Under the pieces are notes generated by a model. It had not been told where the DNA came from, ran no database searches, and saw only the letters and a list, made by a program, of their open reading frames with translations. From Bacteroides mediterraneensis (GTDB lineage Bacteria > Bacteroidota > Bacteroidia > Bacteroidales > Bacteroidaceae): a DNA stretch of 64,000 bases. Positions 33,713 through 43,806 of the stretch are shown here, in pieces. A program made the position numbers and the translations under genes. Each line of letters starts with the position of its first letter. The first letter of the stretch is position 1. The stretch covers positions 2,723,520-2,787,519 of the forward strand of contig NZ_LT635783.1 of NCBI RefSeq assembly GCF_900128455.1, read 5' to 3'.

Positions 33713-34462
33713 ATGATAGAAATAGATGAGAGATTAAACCAAAAGTTCCATCAACAAATGGATGGAGTACACGCACAAGACGAGGAACAACGCCTGTGTC
33801 TTATTGCACAGTCCTACTCTATCTGCGAAAACTCCATTGCCGTATTAAGTAATTTGCGTACGGGGAAAAGCCATATCTTCTTCGGAAAGTCCTGTAAAAT
33901 ATTGGGACTAGGTAAACCAAGCACCATTCAAACGGTGGATTCCGTATGGGAAGAAGAGATTTACAACCGGATTCATCCGGACGACTGGAAAAAACGATGT
34001 CTGCAAGAGTTGACTTTCTTCCGCAAGATATCTTCCTCTCATTCAAAAGATATATTTTCCTGGTATCTTGAAAATACCATGAGAATGTGTGACAAGGAGA
34101 GTGAATACCACTATTGGAAGCATCGTATCTTCTATTTCGCAGGAGACGGGCAACAAGGGATAAGCTATTCTCTCTGCTTATACAATCTGACCTCAGAAGA
34201 TAGTGAAGCTGCTTATCTGATAAATACGATGACAGGCGAGAAAAAAATTCTTCTCACGGATAAGAGTCAACTTCTTTCTGATCGGGAAAAAATCATATTG
34301 CAAATGATACAAAATGGGAAATCCAGTAAAATGATTGCAGACAGACTGGCAATCAGCAAACATACGATAGACCGTCACCGGCAGAATATCATAGCCAAAC
34401 TGCAAGTGAACAACACCACCGAAGCATGCCATAAAGCAAAAAAGCTGGGATTAATTGATTAA
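33713..34462 (+). CDS. LuxR-type helix-turn-helix transcriptional regulator
   Basis: The C-terminal 60 residues are a LuxR/FixJ-type DNA-binding domain (LLSDREKIILQMIQNGKSSK, then MIADRLAISKHTIDRHRQNI, ending KLQVNNTTEACHKAKKLGLI). The N-terminal 170 residues have a PAS-like sensory character (IFFGKSCKILGLGKPSTIQTV..., YRIHPDDW) but no clear ligand residues. There is no receiver domain, so control is not by a standard phosphorelay. No partner gene is obvious. Confidence 0.88.
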   Translation: MIEIDERLNQKFHQQMDGVHAQDEEQRLCLIAQSYSICENSIAVLSNLRTGKSHIFFGKSCKILGLGKPSTIQTVDSVWEEEIYNRIHPDDWKKRCLQELTFFRKISSSHSKDIFSWYLENTMRMCDKESEYHYWKHRIFYFAGDGQQGISYSLCLYNLTSEDSEAAYLINTMTGEKKILLTDKSQLLSDREKIILQMIQNGKSSKMIADRLAISKHTIDRHRQNIIAKLQVNNTTEACHKAKKLGLID

Positions 34463-34623
34463 GCAAACAGCCGAAATATTGCTCAGAAGGCAAAAGATAC
34501 CACCATCTCCACATTGACGCGATGGCGACATCCGCATCTCTTCTATATAGACGATACTACTATTTTATACGGATATAAGAACATTTTAATCACTTACTTA
34601 AAATAAAACCTACCAAAACAAAA

Positions 34624-35205
34624 ATGACAGAATGGGATAAAATGCAGGCGCATCAAATCTGCAATGACTTTGATGCGGATTTGTTTGAACGAAGAGTGAA
34701 AGCCAAAAGACTATTCAAGGAATTTAACCGTACCGAAGACCACGAAATTGAACGCCGTCAGGAAATCATGCGTCAACTCTTCAAGAAAGTGGGTGAACGT
34801 GTTTGGCTGGAACCAAACTTTACCTGCGAGTTCGGAAAAAACATTACGATTGGGAGTGATGTCTATATTAATTTTGGATGTACCCTGCTTGATTGCGGAC
34901 AGATCACAATAGGCAATCACACGTTATTAGGACCGAATGTAAGTGCATACTCCGCCAATCATTCACTTGATCCGGCTGAACGGATAGCCGGTGCCTTAGT
35001 TCCGAAACCGATTACGATAGGAAATCGCGTTTGGATTGGAGGTAGCAGCATACTCCTCAGCGGCGTTACGATAGGCGATGATACCGTGATTGGTGCTGGA
35101 AGTGTGGTCACTCATGACATACCTTCAGGGGTCGTGGCCGCCGGAAATCCTTGCCGTGTCTTACGAAAAATCACCGAGCAAGACAAAGTCGGTTTTCCTG
35201 TATAA
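34624..35205 (+). CDS. maltose/galactoside O-acetyltransferase-like protein
   Basis: A 193-residue left-handed beta-helix acetyltransferase of the Maa/LacA type. The N-terminal helical cap (NDFDADLFERRVKAKRLFKEFN) is followed by hexapeptide repeats (ITIGSDVYINFGCTLLDCGQ, then VTIGDDTVIGAGSVVTHDIP) and the catalytic histidine in SANHSLDP. It would move acetyl from acetyl-CoA to a sugar. The 161 bases before it hold no clear promoter. Confidence 0.9.
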   Translation: MTEWDKMQAHQICNDFDADLFERRVKAKRLFKEFNRTEDHEIERRQEIMRQLFKKVGERVWLEPNFTCEFGKNITIGSDVYINFGCTLLDCGQITIGNHTLLGPNVSAYSANHSLDPAERIAGALVPKPITIGNRVWIGGSSILLSGVTIGDDTVIGAGSVVTHDIPSGVVAAGNPCRVLRKITEQDKVGFPV

Positions 35206-35306
35206 ATCTCAGCATAAAGTGAACATGTACCCAAATAACGACTTTGAAAATAGAAAGCCCTTTCTCAGATTGAATAAATCATAAACTTTTAATATAAACA
35301 AGTATC

Positions 35307-36029
35307 ATGAAAAAATATCTTTTTTTAGCCATGGCTACGATAATGACAGCCGCTTGCTCGCATCCAACAGCAGACAAAACCCAACCAATTGCAGAAAGCT
35401 CCAGACTGACAGATTGTAACGTCTCTTTAAATGGCCTTCATTTTACCAAATCGCTCAACGGAGCCGAAAAACAAGTGAGTGATTCAGCAGGTATCGTCAC
35501 CTTTCGTGCCAAACCTCAAGCAGACTTTTTCTGTGATCCTAACGGAAAAATATCACAAGATGATGCCGCCATCCTTTTTATGGAAATAGACAACCAGAAA
35601 CCTTTCACATATTCTGCCAAGGTCAAAACGGGTTTCATTCCGGAAGGAACCTACAACGCAGCTGTCCTCTTTGCGTATGCCAATGACACACTGTGGCAGA
35701 AGTTGTGTTTTGAGCAAGATGAAAGAGGAACCCATCGGGTGGTAAGCGTACGAACCATCGGTACCTCCGATGACAACAACCATGAGGTGGTAAATGAGGA
35801 TACAGAATCCATTTATTTTAAAATATCATCCGACACGCAAACCATAGCCAATTACTATTCGTTGGACGGCAAGACATGGCAGATGGTCCGTCTCTATAAA
35901 AACGAATATGGGGATAAGATTTATCTGGGTATCTGTAGCCAGGCTCCTCAATCGAACGAATGTGTCTCAACTTTTGAAAATTTACAGCTGACTGCTGATT
36001 ACGTGAAAGATTTCAGATTGGGAGAATAA
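35307..36029 (+). CDS. DUF1349 lipoprotein (concanavalin-like fold)
   Basis: A 240-residue lipoprotein (lipobox TAAC near residue 18) with a DUF1349-type beta-sandwich: VTFRAKPQADFFCDP, then FTYSAKVKTGF..., AVLFAYANDTLWQKLCFE, and YYSLDGKTWQMVRLY. The domain is related to lectin-like jelly rolls and is common in Bacteroidetes beside carbohydrate enzymes. It precedes a GH20 gene, but with a 159-base gap. Confidence 0.85.
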   Translation: MKKYLFLAMATIMTAACSHPTADKTQPIAESSRLTDCNVSLNGLHFTKSLNGAEKQVSDSAGIVTFRAKPQADFFCDPNGKISQDDAAILFMEIDNQKPFTYSAKVKTGFIPEGTYNAAVLFAYANDTLWQKLCFEQDERGTHRVVSVRTIGTSDDNNHEVVNEDTESIYFKISSDTQTIANYYSLDGKTWQMVRLYKNEYGDKIYLGICSQAPQSNECVSTFENLQLTADYVKDFRLGE

Positions 36030-36188
36030 ATATAAATTTCCATCTCCCTATCATTCTTCGTAAAAAACGAAAACAGGATAAGCCACTGAAATACATAAAT
36101 CACACCACATCTACCCCCAATATTTATGGCAAAGCCAGAGAATATTTGTACATTTCGTGACTTATTTACTAATCTATAAATTACCAAT

Positions 36189-38156
36189 ATGAAAAGACTA
36201 AAAAAGATAGTTTTATTGGCATATGGTGTATGCTGTCTGTCAGGTGCCGTATGGGCACAAAACGTCAAACCTTTCGTTATTCCGGAACTGAAGGAATGGA
36301 AAGGAGGCGACGGTCAATTTACACCCACCGCCTCATCACGGATTGTATGTACCTCGGGAGAAACGGAACTGCTCCGTGTGGCACAAGCTTTTGCAGCCGA
36401 CTATGAAGAAATGTTCGGTGTGTATATGCCAGTGTCCGTAGGCAAGTCCACAGCCGGCAACTTTGTATTCCAACTCAAACCCGACCGCAAGATGCCAAAA
36501 GAAGGTTATGACATCCGGATTACCGACCGGGTGCTTGTCTCTGCACCGGAAACTTCAGGCGTTTTCTGGGCCACCCGTACCCTGTTACAGATGACAGAGC
36601 AGTCGGATACCCGCAGTTTGTTCAAGGGAACCATGCGCGACTTCCCGAGCTATGCCGTGCGTGGTTTTATGTTCGACTGTGCCCGCAAGTTCTTTACCAT
36701 CGACTTCCTGCGTGACTATGTGAAGTTCATGGCTTACTACAAGATGAACACCCTGCAGCTTCATCTGAACGACAACGGCTTCAAACAATATTTTGACAAC
36801 GACTGGAACAAAACTTATGCCGCCTTCCGTCTGGAGTGCGACACTTATCCGGGCCTGACCGCCGAGGATGGTTTCTACACCAAACAACAGTTTATCGACC
36901 TGCAGAAACTGGCTGAGAATAACTATGTGGAAATCATTCCGGAAATTGATGCTCCGGCTCATTCCCTGGCTTTCACACACTATAAACCTGAGATTGGCAG
37001 CCAAACTTATGGCATGGACCATCTGGACCTAGACAATCCGGAGACTTATAAATTTATGGACGGACTGTTCAAGGAATATCTCGAAGGCGATAATCCGGTG
37101 TTCTGCGGCAAGCGGGTAAATATCGGTACCGACGAATACTCCAACAAGGACAAGAAAGTGGTAGAGCAATTTCGCGCCTTCACCGACCATTACATTAAAT
37201 ATGTGGAGAAGTACGGTAAGCAGGCATGTGCCTGGGGTGCCCTGACACATGCGCAGGGTGACACTCCCGTGAAAGTGGACAACGTGATTCTGAATCTGTG
37301 GTACAATAATTACGCACAACCTCGTGAGATGAAAAAGCTGGGTTACAAGATGATTTGTATTCCTGACGGACTGGTTTATATCGTACCACAGGCCGGTTAT
37401 TACAACGACTATTTGAACTGCCAGTATCTATACGAAAACTGGACTCCGGCCATAATAGGCGATGAAGTATTCGACGAGAAGGATCCGTCCATTTTGGGCG
37501 GTATGTTTGCCGTATGGAACGACCATGTGGGAAACGGTATCTCCATGCAGGATGTACACCATCGTGTATTCCCAGCCATGCAGACTATGGCCGTGAAGAT
37601 GTGGACCGGCAAAGACACCAAGCTGCCTTATGCCGAGTTCAATCAGAAACGCATCACTCTGAGCGAGGCTCCGGGAGTGAATATTCTGGGCCGCATCGGA
37701 AGCGGTAAAGAACTCGTTTATGAAACAGACGTTGTATATCCGAACATGAAGACTCCACATCGCGAAATTGGCTACGATTATACCGTAAGTTTTGACATCG
37801 AAGGGACCAATGAAACTAAAGGTACCGAGCTGTTCCGTTCACGCGATGCTGTATTTTATCTGTCAGACCCACTCAGCGGTATGTTAGGTTATGCCCGCGA
37901 CGGTTATCTTTATACTTTCGACTATCGGGTAAAACCGGGTAAAGCAAACTTGGCCATTGAAGGCGACAGTCAGTCTACCCGTCTCTACGTAAACGGAAAG
38001 CTGGTAGAAGAACTAGGCAAGCAGACTTTATACTATAACGAAGGTGGAAAGGACAAAATGTATCGCTCATGCACCTTGGTATTCCCATTGGAACAGGCCG
38101 GAAAGTTTTCCAGCCGCATCAATAATTTGAAAGTATATAATTACAAGCTACATTAA
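36189..38156 (+). CDS. GH20 beta-N-acetylhexosaminidase
   Basis: The 655-residue exported enzyme (signal peptide ending AVWA-Q) has a GH20b domain (about 25-135), a GH20 TIM barrel (about 145-430) and a C-terminal lectin-like sandwich (about 490-655). The barrel shows RGFMFDCARKFFTIDFLRDY, LQLHLNDNGF, IIPEIDAPAHSLAF and the catalytic D315-E316 in NIGTDEYSN, replacing the usual H-x-G-G-D-E. GH20 uses the substrate's acetamido group as nucleophile. It would remove terminal GlcNAc/GalNAc, for example from host glycans. A giant hairpin follows. Confidence 0.93.
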   Translation: MKRLKKIVLLAYGVCCLSGAVWAQNVKPFVIPELKEWKGGDGQFTPTASSRIVCTSGETELLRVAQAFAADYEEMFGVYMPVSVGKSTAGNFVFQLKPDRKMPKEGYDIRITDRVLVSAPETSGVFWATRTLLQMTEQSDTRSLFKGTMRDFPSYAVRGFMFDCARKFFTIDFLRDYVKFMAYYKMNTLQLHLNDNGFKQYFDNDWNKTYAAFRLECDTYPGLTAEDGFYTKQQFIDLQKLAENNYVEIIPEIDAPAHSLAFTHYKPEIGSQTYGMDHLDLDNPETYKFMDGLFKEYLEGDNPVFCGKRVNIGTDEYSNKDKKVVEQFRAFTDHYIKYVEKYGKQACAWGALTHAQGDTPVKVDNVILNLWYNNYAQPREMKKLGYKMICIPDGLVYIVPQAGYYNDYLNCQYLYENWTPAIIGDEVFDEKDPSILGGMFAVWNDHVGNGISMQDVHHRVFPAMQTMAVKMWTGKDTKLPYAEFNQKRITLSEAPGVNILGRIGSGKELVYETDVVYPNMKTPHREIGYDYTVSFDIEGTNETKGTELFRSRDAVFYLSDPLSGMLGYARDGYLYTFDYRVKPGKANLAIEGDSQSTRLYVNGKLVEELGKQTLYYNEGGKDKMYRSCTLVFPLEQAGKFSSRINNLKVYNYKLH

Positions 38157-38168
38157 TCTCCTCCTAAA

Positions 38169-38224
38169 AAAATGAACTGCACCCCAGAAGTTTTGTGTCT
38201 AACTTTTGGGGTGCAGTTCATTTT
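38169..38224. mobile_element. two fused IS3-like terminal repeats forming a hairpin
   Basis: A 24-bp stem (38169-38192 with 38201-38224, one G-U pair) with an 8-base loop follows the hexosaminidase gene. The right arm plus loop reads TGTCTAACTTTTGGGGTGCA then GTTCA, which resembles the outer end of IS3-family elements (TGAACTGCACCCCAAAAGTT then AGACA on the other strand); the left arm is the matching opposite end. No transposase remains. It probably acts as the terminator of the gene. The IS3 match is from memory and needs a database search. Confidence 0.5.
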
Positions 38225-38394
38225 GAGACAGTTTTTTATTGAAATCACAAACCAAATTATAAACATCTATTCATTTATAAATTTGCAAATGAACCATTCC
38301 TTCTACTATTTTGTTATCATAAAAATAATAAGTTCCTTGAATCACCAAGAATCCAGTGCTATAAAGAACCATATTTTTTACCAACCTGAACATT

Positions 38395-38766
38395 ATGAAA
38401 AAATCTCTATTAATTATTTCATTGTGTGCATTTATTTTTTCTTGTTCTAAGGATTTACCAGAAAATCAAAGTACACAAAACTCTACGAGGCTTATAGGAA
38501 AAACTTTTAGTACTCAGAGTCTTTCCCTCACCTTTACAAGCAGTGATTCTGTTTCTTTCCAAACCAAAAATACGTTATATCTTTTGAAAGGAAAATCAAA
38601 ATATGAAATGAATAATGACACCATCGTCATAAAAAGTCCTTATGGAAAAAGACTGAAGCCCAATGAAACTACCGATAGTTATATACTTAGCTTCATCGGT
38701 TACTTACGGAATGATAGAATAGAAGCTACGTTTTTCATCATTGGCCCAGAGGAAAAAGAACAGTAA
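38395..38766 (+). CDS. small lipoprotein of unknown function
   Basis: A 123-residue protein with a signal peptide and lipobox (FIFSCS). The rest is a short beta-rich domain (SQSLSLTFTSSDSVSFQTKNT, broken up, then IVIKSPYGKRL...) that resembles lipocalin-like lipoproteins of Bacteroidetes, but the assignment is not secure. The gene is AT-rich compared with its neighbours. It has no recognised partner. Confidence 0.65.
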   Translation: MKKSLLIISLCAFIFSCSKDLPENQSTQNSTRLIGKTFSTQSLSLTFTSSDSVSFQTKNTLYLLKGKSKYEMNNDTIVIKSPYGKRLKPNETTDSYILSFIGYLRNDRIEATFFIIGPEEKEQ

Positions 38767-38850
38767 TTAGGACATGATGTCACATTGTTTATGGAATAAA
38801 ATCCATAATAAAGTAAGCACTATCTATAGCATACATACTCTAATAAAAAC

Positions 38851-38891
38851 AAAAAAAGGTGTGAAACCACTTGGGTTCCATACCTTTTTTT
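38851..38891. terminator. terminator after dnaK
   Basis: AGGTGTGAAACC (38857-38868) pairs with GGTTCCATACCT (38874-38885), with A and T runs on the two sides, so it can work in both directions. It serves dnaK on the minus strand, 29 bases after its stop. Confidence 0.85.
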
Positions 38892-38919
38892 ATGGATGTT
38901 TATCGTTGTTTATCGATAC

Positions 38920-40842
38920 TTATTTCACTTCCTCAAAGTCAGCATCCTGTACATTATCATTGTTCTTGCTGTTTGAACTCTGACCGTTGTTTGCCTGACC
39001 TGCATTAGGACCTGCCTGAGCACCGCCTTGTGCACCCGTCTGAGCGTACATTTCTGCACTTGCAGCCTGGAAGGCAGTCTGCAATTCAGCGCTTGCTGCA
39101 TCGATACCAGCCAAATCCTGAGCCTTGTGAGCATCTTTCAGTTTCTGGAGGGCAGCTTCGATAGGAGCTTTCTTGTCGGCCGGAATCTTATCGCCAAGGT
39201 CTTTCAACTGATTTTCAGTAGTAAAGATCAAGCTATCTGCCTGGTTCAGCTTGTCGATACGTTCCTTTTCCTTCTTATCAGCTTCTGCGTTAGCTTCAGC
39301 TTCAGCCTTCATACGGTCGATTTCTTCCTTGCTCAAACCAGATGAAGCTTCGATACGGATGGCCTGTTCCTTACCCGTAGCCTTATCCTTTGCAGATACC
39401 TTCAAGATACCGTTGGCATCGATATCGAATGTAACTTCAATCTGAGGTACACCACGACGAGCCGGAGCGATACCTGTCAAGTTGAACTGACCGATTGACT
39501 TGTTCTGAGCAGCCATCGGACGTTCACCCTGCAATACGTGGATGGTAACTTCCGTCTGGTTATCAGCCGCAGTAGAGAAGACTTCACTCTTCTTGCACGG
39601 AATAGTCGTGTTGGCATCAATCAGCTTGGTCATTACTCCACCCATTGTTTCAATACCCAATGTCAACGGAGTGACATCCAGCAATACGATGTTACCTACA
39701 CCGGCTTCCTTGTTCAAAACGGCACCCTGGATACAAGCACCTACGGCTACTACTTCATCCGGATTTACACCCTTAGAAGGAACTTTGCCGAAGAAGTCTT
39801 CAACCAGCTTCTGTACAGCCGGGATACGTGAAGAACCACCTACCAAGATGACTTCATCGATATCTGCGTTGTTCAGACCAGCATCGCTCATGGCCTTCTT
39901 ACAAGGTTCCAGACAAGCCTGAATCAAGTTGTGAGCCAAAGCTTCGAATTTTGCACGAGTCAATGTCTTTACCAAGTGTTTAGGCACACCGGCAACCGGC
40001 ATAATATACGGCAAGTTGATTTCAGTAGAAGTGGAAGAAGACAATTCAATTTTTGCCTTTTCAGCAGCTTCCTTCAAACGTTGCATAGCCATCGGATCAG
40101 TTGTCAAGTCGGCACCTTCGTCGTTCTTGAATTCCTGAACCAACCAGTCGATGATTACTTGGTCGAAGTCATCACCACCCAGGTGAGTATCACCGTTGGT
40201 TGACAATACTTCGAATACACCACCACCGAATTCCAGGATAGAGATATCGAATGTACCACCACCAAGGTCGAATACGGCTACCTTCATATCTTTATTAGAC
40301 TTGTCCACACCGTAAGCCAATGCAGCTGCAGTCGGTTCGTTCACGATACGTTTTACATCCAGACCGGCAATCTGACCAGCTTCCTTAGTGGCCTGACGCT
40401 GAGAGTCTGAGAAGTATGCCGGAACGGTGATGACAGCTTCAGTAACTTCCTGACCCAAGTAATCTTCAGCAGTCTTCTTCATCTTCTGCAGAATCATGGC
40501 TGAGATTTCCTGCGGAGTGTACAGACGTCCGTCGATATCTACACGCGGAGTGTTATTGTCGCCTCTTACTACTGAGTAAGGTACACGAGCAATTTCTTTC
40601 TGAACCTGATCGTAAGTTTCACCCATGAAACGTTTGATAGAATATACCGTACGTTTCGGGTTTGTGATAGCCTGACGTTTGGCAGGATCACCTACCTTAC
40701 GTTCGCCACCGTCAACGAAACCTACTACTGAAGGAGTGGTACGTTTACCTTCGCTGTTGGCAATTACCACCGGTTCGTTACCTTCAAATACTGCAACACA
40801 TGAGTTTGTTGTTCCTAAGTCAATACCAATAATCTTTCCCAT
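38920..40842 (-). CDS. dnaK: molecular chaperone DnaK (Hsp70)
   Basis: A full-length 640-residue Hsp70: [18 protein letters not shown] at the start, the ATPase motifs [43 protein letters not shown] and [11 protein letters not shown], and the substrate-binding domain after [12 protein letters not shown]. It ends in a Gly/Gln/Asn-rich tail with D-A-D-F-E-E-V-K. It refolds proteins with DnaJ and GrpE, neither of which is adjacent. It stands as a single gene. Confidence 0.98.
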   Translation of the reverse strand: MGKIIGIDLGTTNSCVAVFEGNEPVVIANSEGKRTTPSVVGFVDGGERKVGDPAKRQAITNPKRTVYSIKRFMGETYDQVQKEIARVPYSVVRGDNNTPRVDIDGRLYTPQEISAMILQKMKKTAEDYLGQEVTEAVITVPAYFSDSQRQATKEAGQIAGLDVKRIVNEPTAAALAYGVDKSNKDMKVAVFDLGGGTFDISILEFGGGVFEVLSTNGDTHLGGDDFDQVIIDWLVQEFKNDEGADLTTDPMAMQRLKEAAEKAKIELSSSTSTEINLPYIMPVAGVPKHLVKTLTRAKFEALAHNLIQACLEPCKKAMSDAGLNNADIDEVILVGGSSRIPAVQKLVEDFFGKVPSKGVNPDEVVAVGACIQGAVLNKEAGVGNIVLLDVTPLTLGIETMGGVMTKLIDANTTIPCKKSEVFSTAADNQTEVTIHVLQGERPMAAQNKSIGQFNLTGIAPARRGVPQIEVTFDIDANGILKVSAKDKATGKEQAIRIEASSGLSKEEIDRMKAEAEANAEADKKEKERIDKLNQADSLIFTTENQLKDLGDKIPADKKAPIEAALQKLKDAHKAQDLAGIDAASAELQTAFQAASAEMYAQTGAQGGAQAGPNAGQANNGQSSNSKNNDNVQDADFEEVK

Positions 40843-40930
40843 AATTGTATCTATTTTTATTATTTTCTAATCAGTTAATTCTGTAGCGCCGAAGCGTTAC
40901 GCCCTATAAAAGACAAATGTCATGCCAGAA

Positions 40931-40971
40931 GAAAAAAAAGTCCGTGCCAGCATTTTTTTCTGACACGGACT
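40931..40971 (-). terminator. terminator after the PspC-domain gene
   Basis: On the minus strand AGTCCGTGTCAG pairs with CTGGCACGGACT (40960-40971 with 40939-40950) and is followed by a run of T. It lies 62 bases after the stop of the PspC-domain gene. Confidence 0.85.
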
Positions 40972-41032
40972 GCCATTTTGGCCGTTTTATGTGACATTCT
41001 TGTCTCCAGACACACTATGGAGACTGACAAAA

Positions 41033-42112
41033 TCAGAGGAACTCTCCCCAAAAAGGAGTAGTCAGAAGGGGTTCCGTCAGGAAAGGCACCTGGAAGAACA
41101 ACACGATTCCTACGGCCAGGGCCACCATCCACAACAGCACCAGCACCACTTTAGCAGAGGTACCCATGGGCTTCCAGCTTCCGAACGACTGCATGACGGC
41201 CTGAATCAGTCCGGCAATAGGGATACCCACTACCAGTAGTCCGCACACGGTCAATCCGACAATCACACCTGGAATGGTATGCACACTGCTCCAGTCTACC
41301 CAAGGTATGATATTATATATAAAGGTAGGCAAGCTGACAATCATTCCCGTAGCAGCCATCAGCAAGGCAAACAGCACGACCAAACCGACCAATAGGAAAG
41401 GCGCGCAGCAAATCAGCAACAACACCAGACACAGTTTCAGCAAGAAACCGAACACAGCTACCACCCCGTTTCCCAATTTATGCAAAGCCGAACGGGGCTT
41501 CTCGGAATGTACGTAGTCGTTCACTTTCTCAAAACCGTCGGTCACTGTTCGGCCGATGTTCTCCACATTGATGGGCTCCCCCCGCATCTGCAATTTCTCC
41601 GTAGCCGTTTGTGCCAGCGGAATGATAATCCAAGCCAGCAGATAAGCCAGAATCAGTCCATGAATCAGGAAACCGGCCAGAATAAAGACGATACGGGTCC
41701 AGGTCACGTCCCAGCCGAAATAGGCTGCAAGGCCGGATACGACTCCACCCAAGACACGGTCGTCCGGGTTACGGAACAAACGACGGCTGGTTCCCGTCGA
41801 TTCGCTGCCATAAGCCTTCTCGCCCGAGGCGGATGCGTTTTCCTCCTCCCCGTCATTCAGCTCTTCGGGCTTGCCCATACGGGCAATGACCTCTTCCACC
41901 TCTTTTATCGTAATCACCTGCAAGCCGCCGCGCAAGGCTTCGTCAAACAGTTCGGCGATGCGGGCTTCCATGTCGCGCACAATCTCATCCGCCCCTTCTT
42001 CCTTGCGGAAATGATAACGGAGGTTATTCAAATAATTATCCAGCAGGATATAGGCATCCTCATCGATGTGATATACGGTGCCTCCTAAATTTACAGTCAG
42101 TGTCTTTTTCAT
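41033..42112 (-). CDS. PspC-domain membrane protein
   Basis: The 359-residue protein starts with a cytoplasmic helical region (VYHIDEDAYILLDNYLNNLR...ARIAELFDEAL), then a PspC domain (about 115-175, RRLFRNPDDRVLGGVVSGLA), and several membrane helices to the C-terminus. PspC proteins take part in envelope stress responses. It is paired with a PadR regulator 12 bases upstream on the same strand, a common arrangement for stress-linked membrane proteins. Confidence 0.88.
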   Translation of the reverse strand: MKKTLTVNLGGTVYHIDEDAYILLDNYLNNLRYHFRKEEGADEIVRDMEARIAELFDEALRGGLQVITIKEVEEVIARMGKPEELNDGEEENASASGEKAYGSESTGTSRRLFRNPDDRVLGGVVSGLAAYFGWDVTWTRIVFILAGFLIHGLILAYLLAWIIIPLAQTATEKLQMRGEPINVENIGRTVTDGFEKVNDYVHSEKPRSALHKLGNGVVAVFGFLLKLCLVLLLICCAPFLLVGLVVLFALLMAATGMIVSLPTFIYNIIPWVDWSSVHTIPGVIVGLTVCGLLVVGIPIAGLIQAVMQSFGSWKPMGTSAKVVLVLLWMVALAVGIVLFFQVPFLTEPLLTTPFWGEFL

Positions 42113-42124
42113 GTCATGCAGGTT

Positions 42125-42454
42125 TTAAATGTTCTGTCTTAAATGGTTTACCGTATCGGAAAGTCCGTCCCAGGCGCTTTCCAGTTCTTTCAGGAAATTC
42201 TCTCCTTCCGGAGTCAGTCCGTAATACTTGCGGGGAGGTCCCTGGGTAGACTCCACCCACTCGTACGACAGGAGTCCGTCGTTCTTCAGGCGGGTCAGCA
42301 ACGGATAGAGTGTGCCTTCCACCACAATCAGCCGGGCCTCCTTCAGCTTCTGGATGATGTCGGAAGAATAGGCAGACTCCCGGTGCAACAGCAGCAGGAT
42401 GCAATATTCCAACATCCCTTTGCGCATCTGTGATTTTACATTGTCTACATTCAT
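42125..42454 (-). CDS. PadR-family transcriptional regulator
   Basis: A 109-residue winged-helix protein (MRKGMLEYCILLLLHRESAY, SSDIIQKL, VEGTLYPLLTRLKNDGLLSY, PPRKYYGLTPEGENFL), the PadR core without a long C-terminal dimerisation domain. PadR proteins usually repress their own operon and the effector gene beside them. Here that would be the PspC-domain gene. An inverted repeat overlaps the predicted -33 region. Confidence 0.93.
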   Translation of the reverse strand: MNVDNVKSQMRKGMLEYCILLLLHRESAYSSDIIQKLKEARLIVVEGTLYPLLTRLKNDGLLSYEWVESTQGPPRKYYGLTPEGENFLKELESAWDGLSDTVNHLRQNI

Positions 42455-42479
42455 TTCATCTCATTTATCTTGTATGACA

Positions 42480-42510
42480 CAAATATAGGCTTTATCTAGA
42501 TACTATGTAT
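42480..42510 (-). promoter_or_regulatory. promoter and inverted repeat before the PadR gene
   Basis: The minus strand reads TATATTTG (42480-42487), a perfect -7 box. An inverted repeat ATAC-TAT-GTAT (42500-42510) covers the place where -33 should be. This is a plausible PadR autoregulatory operator. Confidence 0.5.
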
Positions 42511-42624
42511 TGCAAGGTATTATAATTTTAGAACATTTAACAAGATTCTATCTCCATAAAAGCAAAGCAATCGAAAGAAAAAGTACTTTTGTAGAAAACA
42601 CACTTATTTTATTACAAAACGCCT

Positions 42625-43122
42625 ATGTTTAATATCAGAAAAGCGACAATCGAAGACATTGAGATTATCCGGGCACTGGCCAAGCAGACCTTTCCGGTCA
42701 CTTACCAGAAGATTCTAACCCCGGAACAAATTGATTACATGATGGAGTGGATGTATTCTGCCGAGAGCCTGAAGAACCAGATGGAGAAGGAGCACCACAT
42801 TTACTACCTCGCCTACGAGGAGTGCGAACCGGCCGGCTACGTGTCCATCCAGCAGGAAGGGCCTGACCTCTTCCACTTGCAGAAGATTTATGTGCTTCCC
42901 TACTTCCAGAAATACAAACTCGGACGGCAACTGTTCGAGCAGGCCATCAAAGGCATCAAGGAACTTCATCCCGAACCTTGCCGGATGGAACTGAACGTGA
43001 ACCGTCACAATCCGGCACTGGGATTTTATGAGCACATGGGCATGAAGAAGGTACGCGAAGGTGACTTCCCCATCGGCAACGGGTATTACATGAACGATTA
43101 CATCATGGGGCTGGACATCTAG
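42625..43122 (+). CDS. GNAT-family N-acetyltransferase
   Basis: The 165-residue protein has the GNAT fold: FNIRKATIEDIEIIRALAKQ, a central AGYVSIQ strand, the acetyl-CoA loop in VLPYFQKYKLGRQLF (replacing Q/R-x-x-G-x-G/A), and LNVNRHNPALGFYEHMGM. The acceptor is unknown. It diverges from the PadR gene. Confidence 0.9.
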   Translation: MFNIRKATIEDIEIIRALAKQTFPVTYQKILTPEQIDYMMEWMYSAESLKNQMEKEHHIYYLAYEECEPAGYVSIQQEGPDLFHLQKIYVLPYFQKYKLGRQLFEQAIKGIKELHPEPCRMELNVNRHNPALGFYEHMGMKKVREGDFPIGNGYYMNDYIMGLDI

Positions 43123-43173
43123 CGGCTGCCCCGTTCTGTTCATCTCTTTGCGCGGCGGGCAAGAATCAGGTTC

Positions 43174-43806
43174 TTACAGCTTGCAGAACAAAGAGATGAA
43201 GAACGGAACGGACATATCCACCAGGATGCCGTGGAAAATGGCAATCGGCACCACCTCCTTGCCGGACACCCGGATGATGGAAGGCAGGGCCACATCGACA
43301 GAAGTCACCCCGGCTACCGAAATAGGGGCCAGTTTTCCGAAATACTTGCAAATCAGCGGGGCTCCCACCAGCGCCACGAGTTCGCGGATGACATTCGTCA
43401 AGAGGGCAATGGTAGCTAGTTCCGTGGCCAATTGTGTCCCGATGACCGGAGCCTTCAGTTCCACAATCAGAATGGAGGCCAGGGAATAATATCCCAGCCC
43501 GCTACCGATGGCCATGCAGTCGAACACGCTCCAGCGGGTCAGCAGCACACTGACCAAGGCAGAGAACAACAAGGTTCCTCCAATCGTAGCCAAAGGAATC
43601 AGCAGCATCTTCCACCGGAAACCGTGAATCAGCGCCTTGAAATCTTCGCCTCCTCCAATGCTGACACCGACCTGAAACATCAGGGCATACAGGATATACA
43701 GCGACAACTGGTGCATATCTCCCATTTCCCAACCGGACACATTCCACACGTAACCTAACAGACAGCCCATGAAGAACATGGACAGTACCAACAGACTTCC
43801 TTTCAT
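43174..43806 (-). CDS. LysO-type amino acid exporter, C-terminal half
   Basis: The 210-residue membrane protein matches the main part of the LysO (YbjE, DUF340) lysine exporter: MFQVGVSIGGGEDFKALI, MAIGSGLGYYSLASILI, TNVIRELVALVGAPLI, and GVTSVDVALPSIIRVSGKE. LysO in E. coli is one chain of about 300 residues; here the remainder is encoded by the gene before it, overlapping by four bases (ATGA). The two products probably assemble. Lysine is the likely but unproven substrate. Confidence 0.88.
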   Translation of the reverse strand: MKGSLLVLSMFFMGCLLGYVWNVSGWEMGDMHQLSLYILYALMFQVGVSIGGGEDFKALIHGFRWKMLLIPLATIGGTLLFSALVSVLLTRWSVFDCMAIGSGLGYYSLASILIVELKAPVIGTQLATELATIALLTNVIRELVALVGAPLICKYFGKLAPISVAGVTSVDVALPSIIRVSGKEVVPIAIFHGILVDMSVPFFISLFCKL

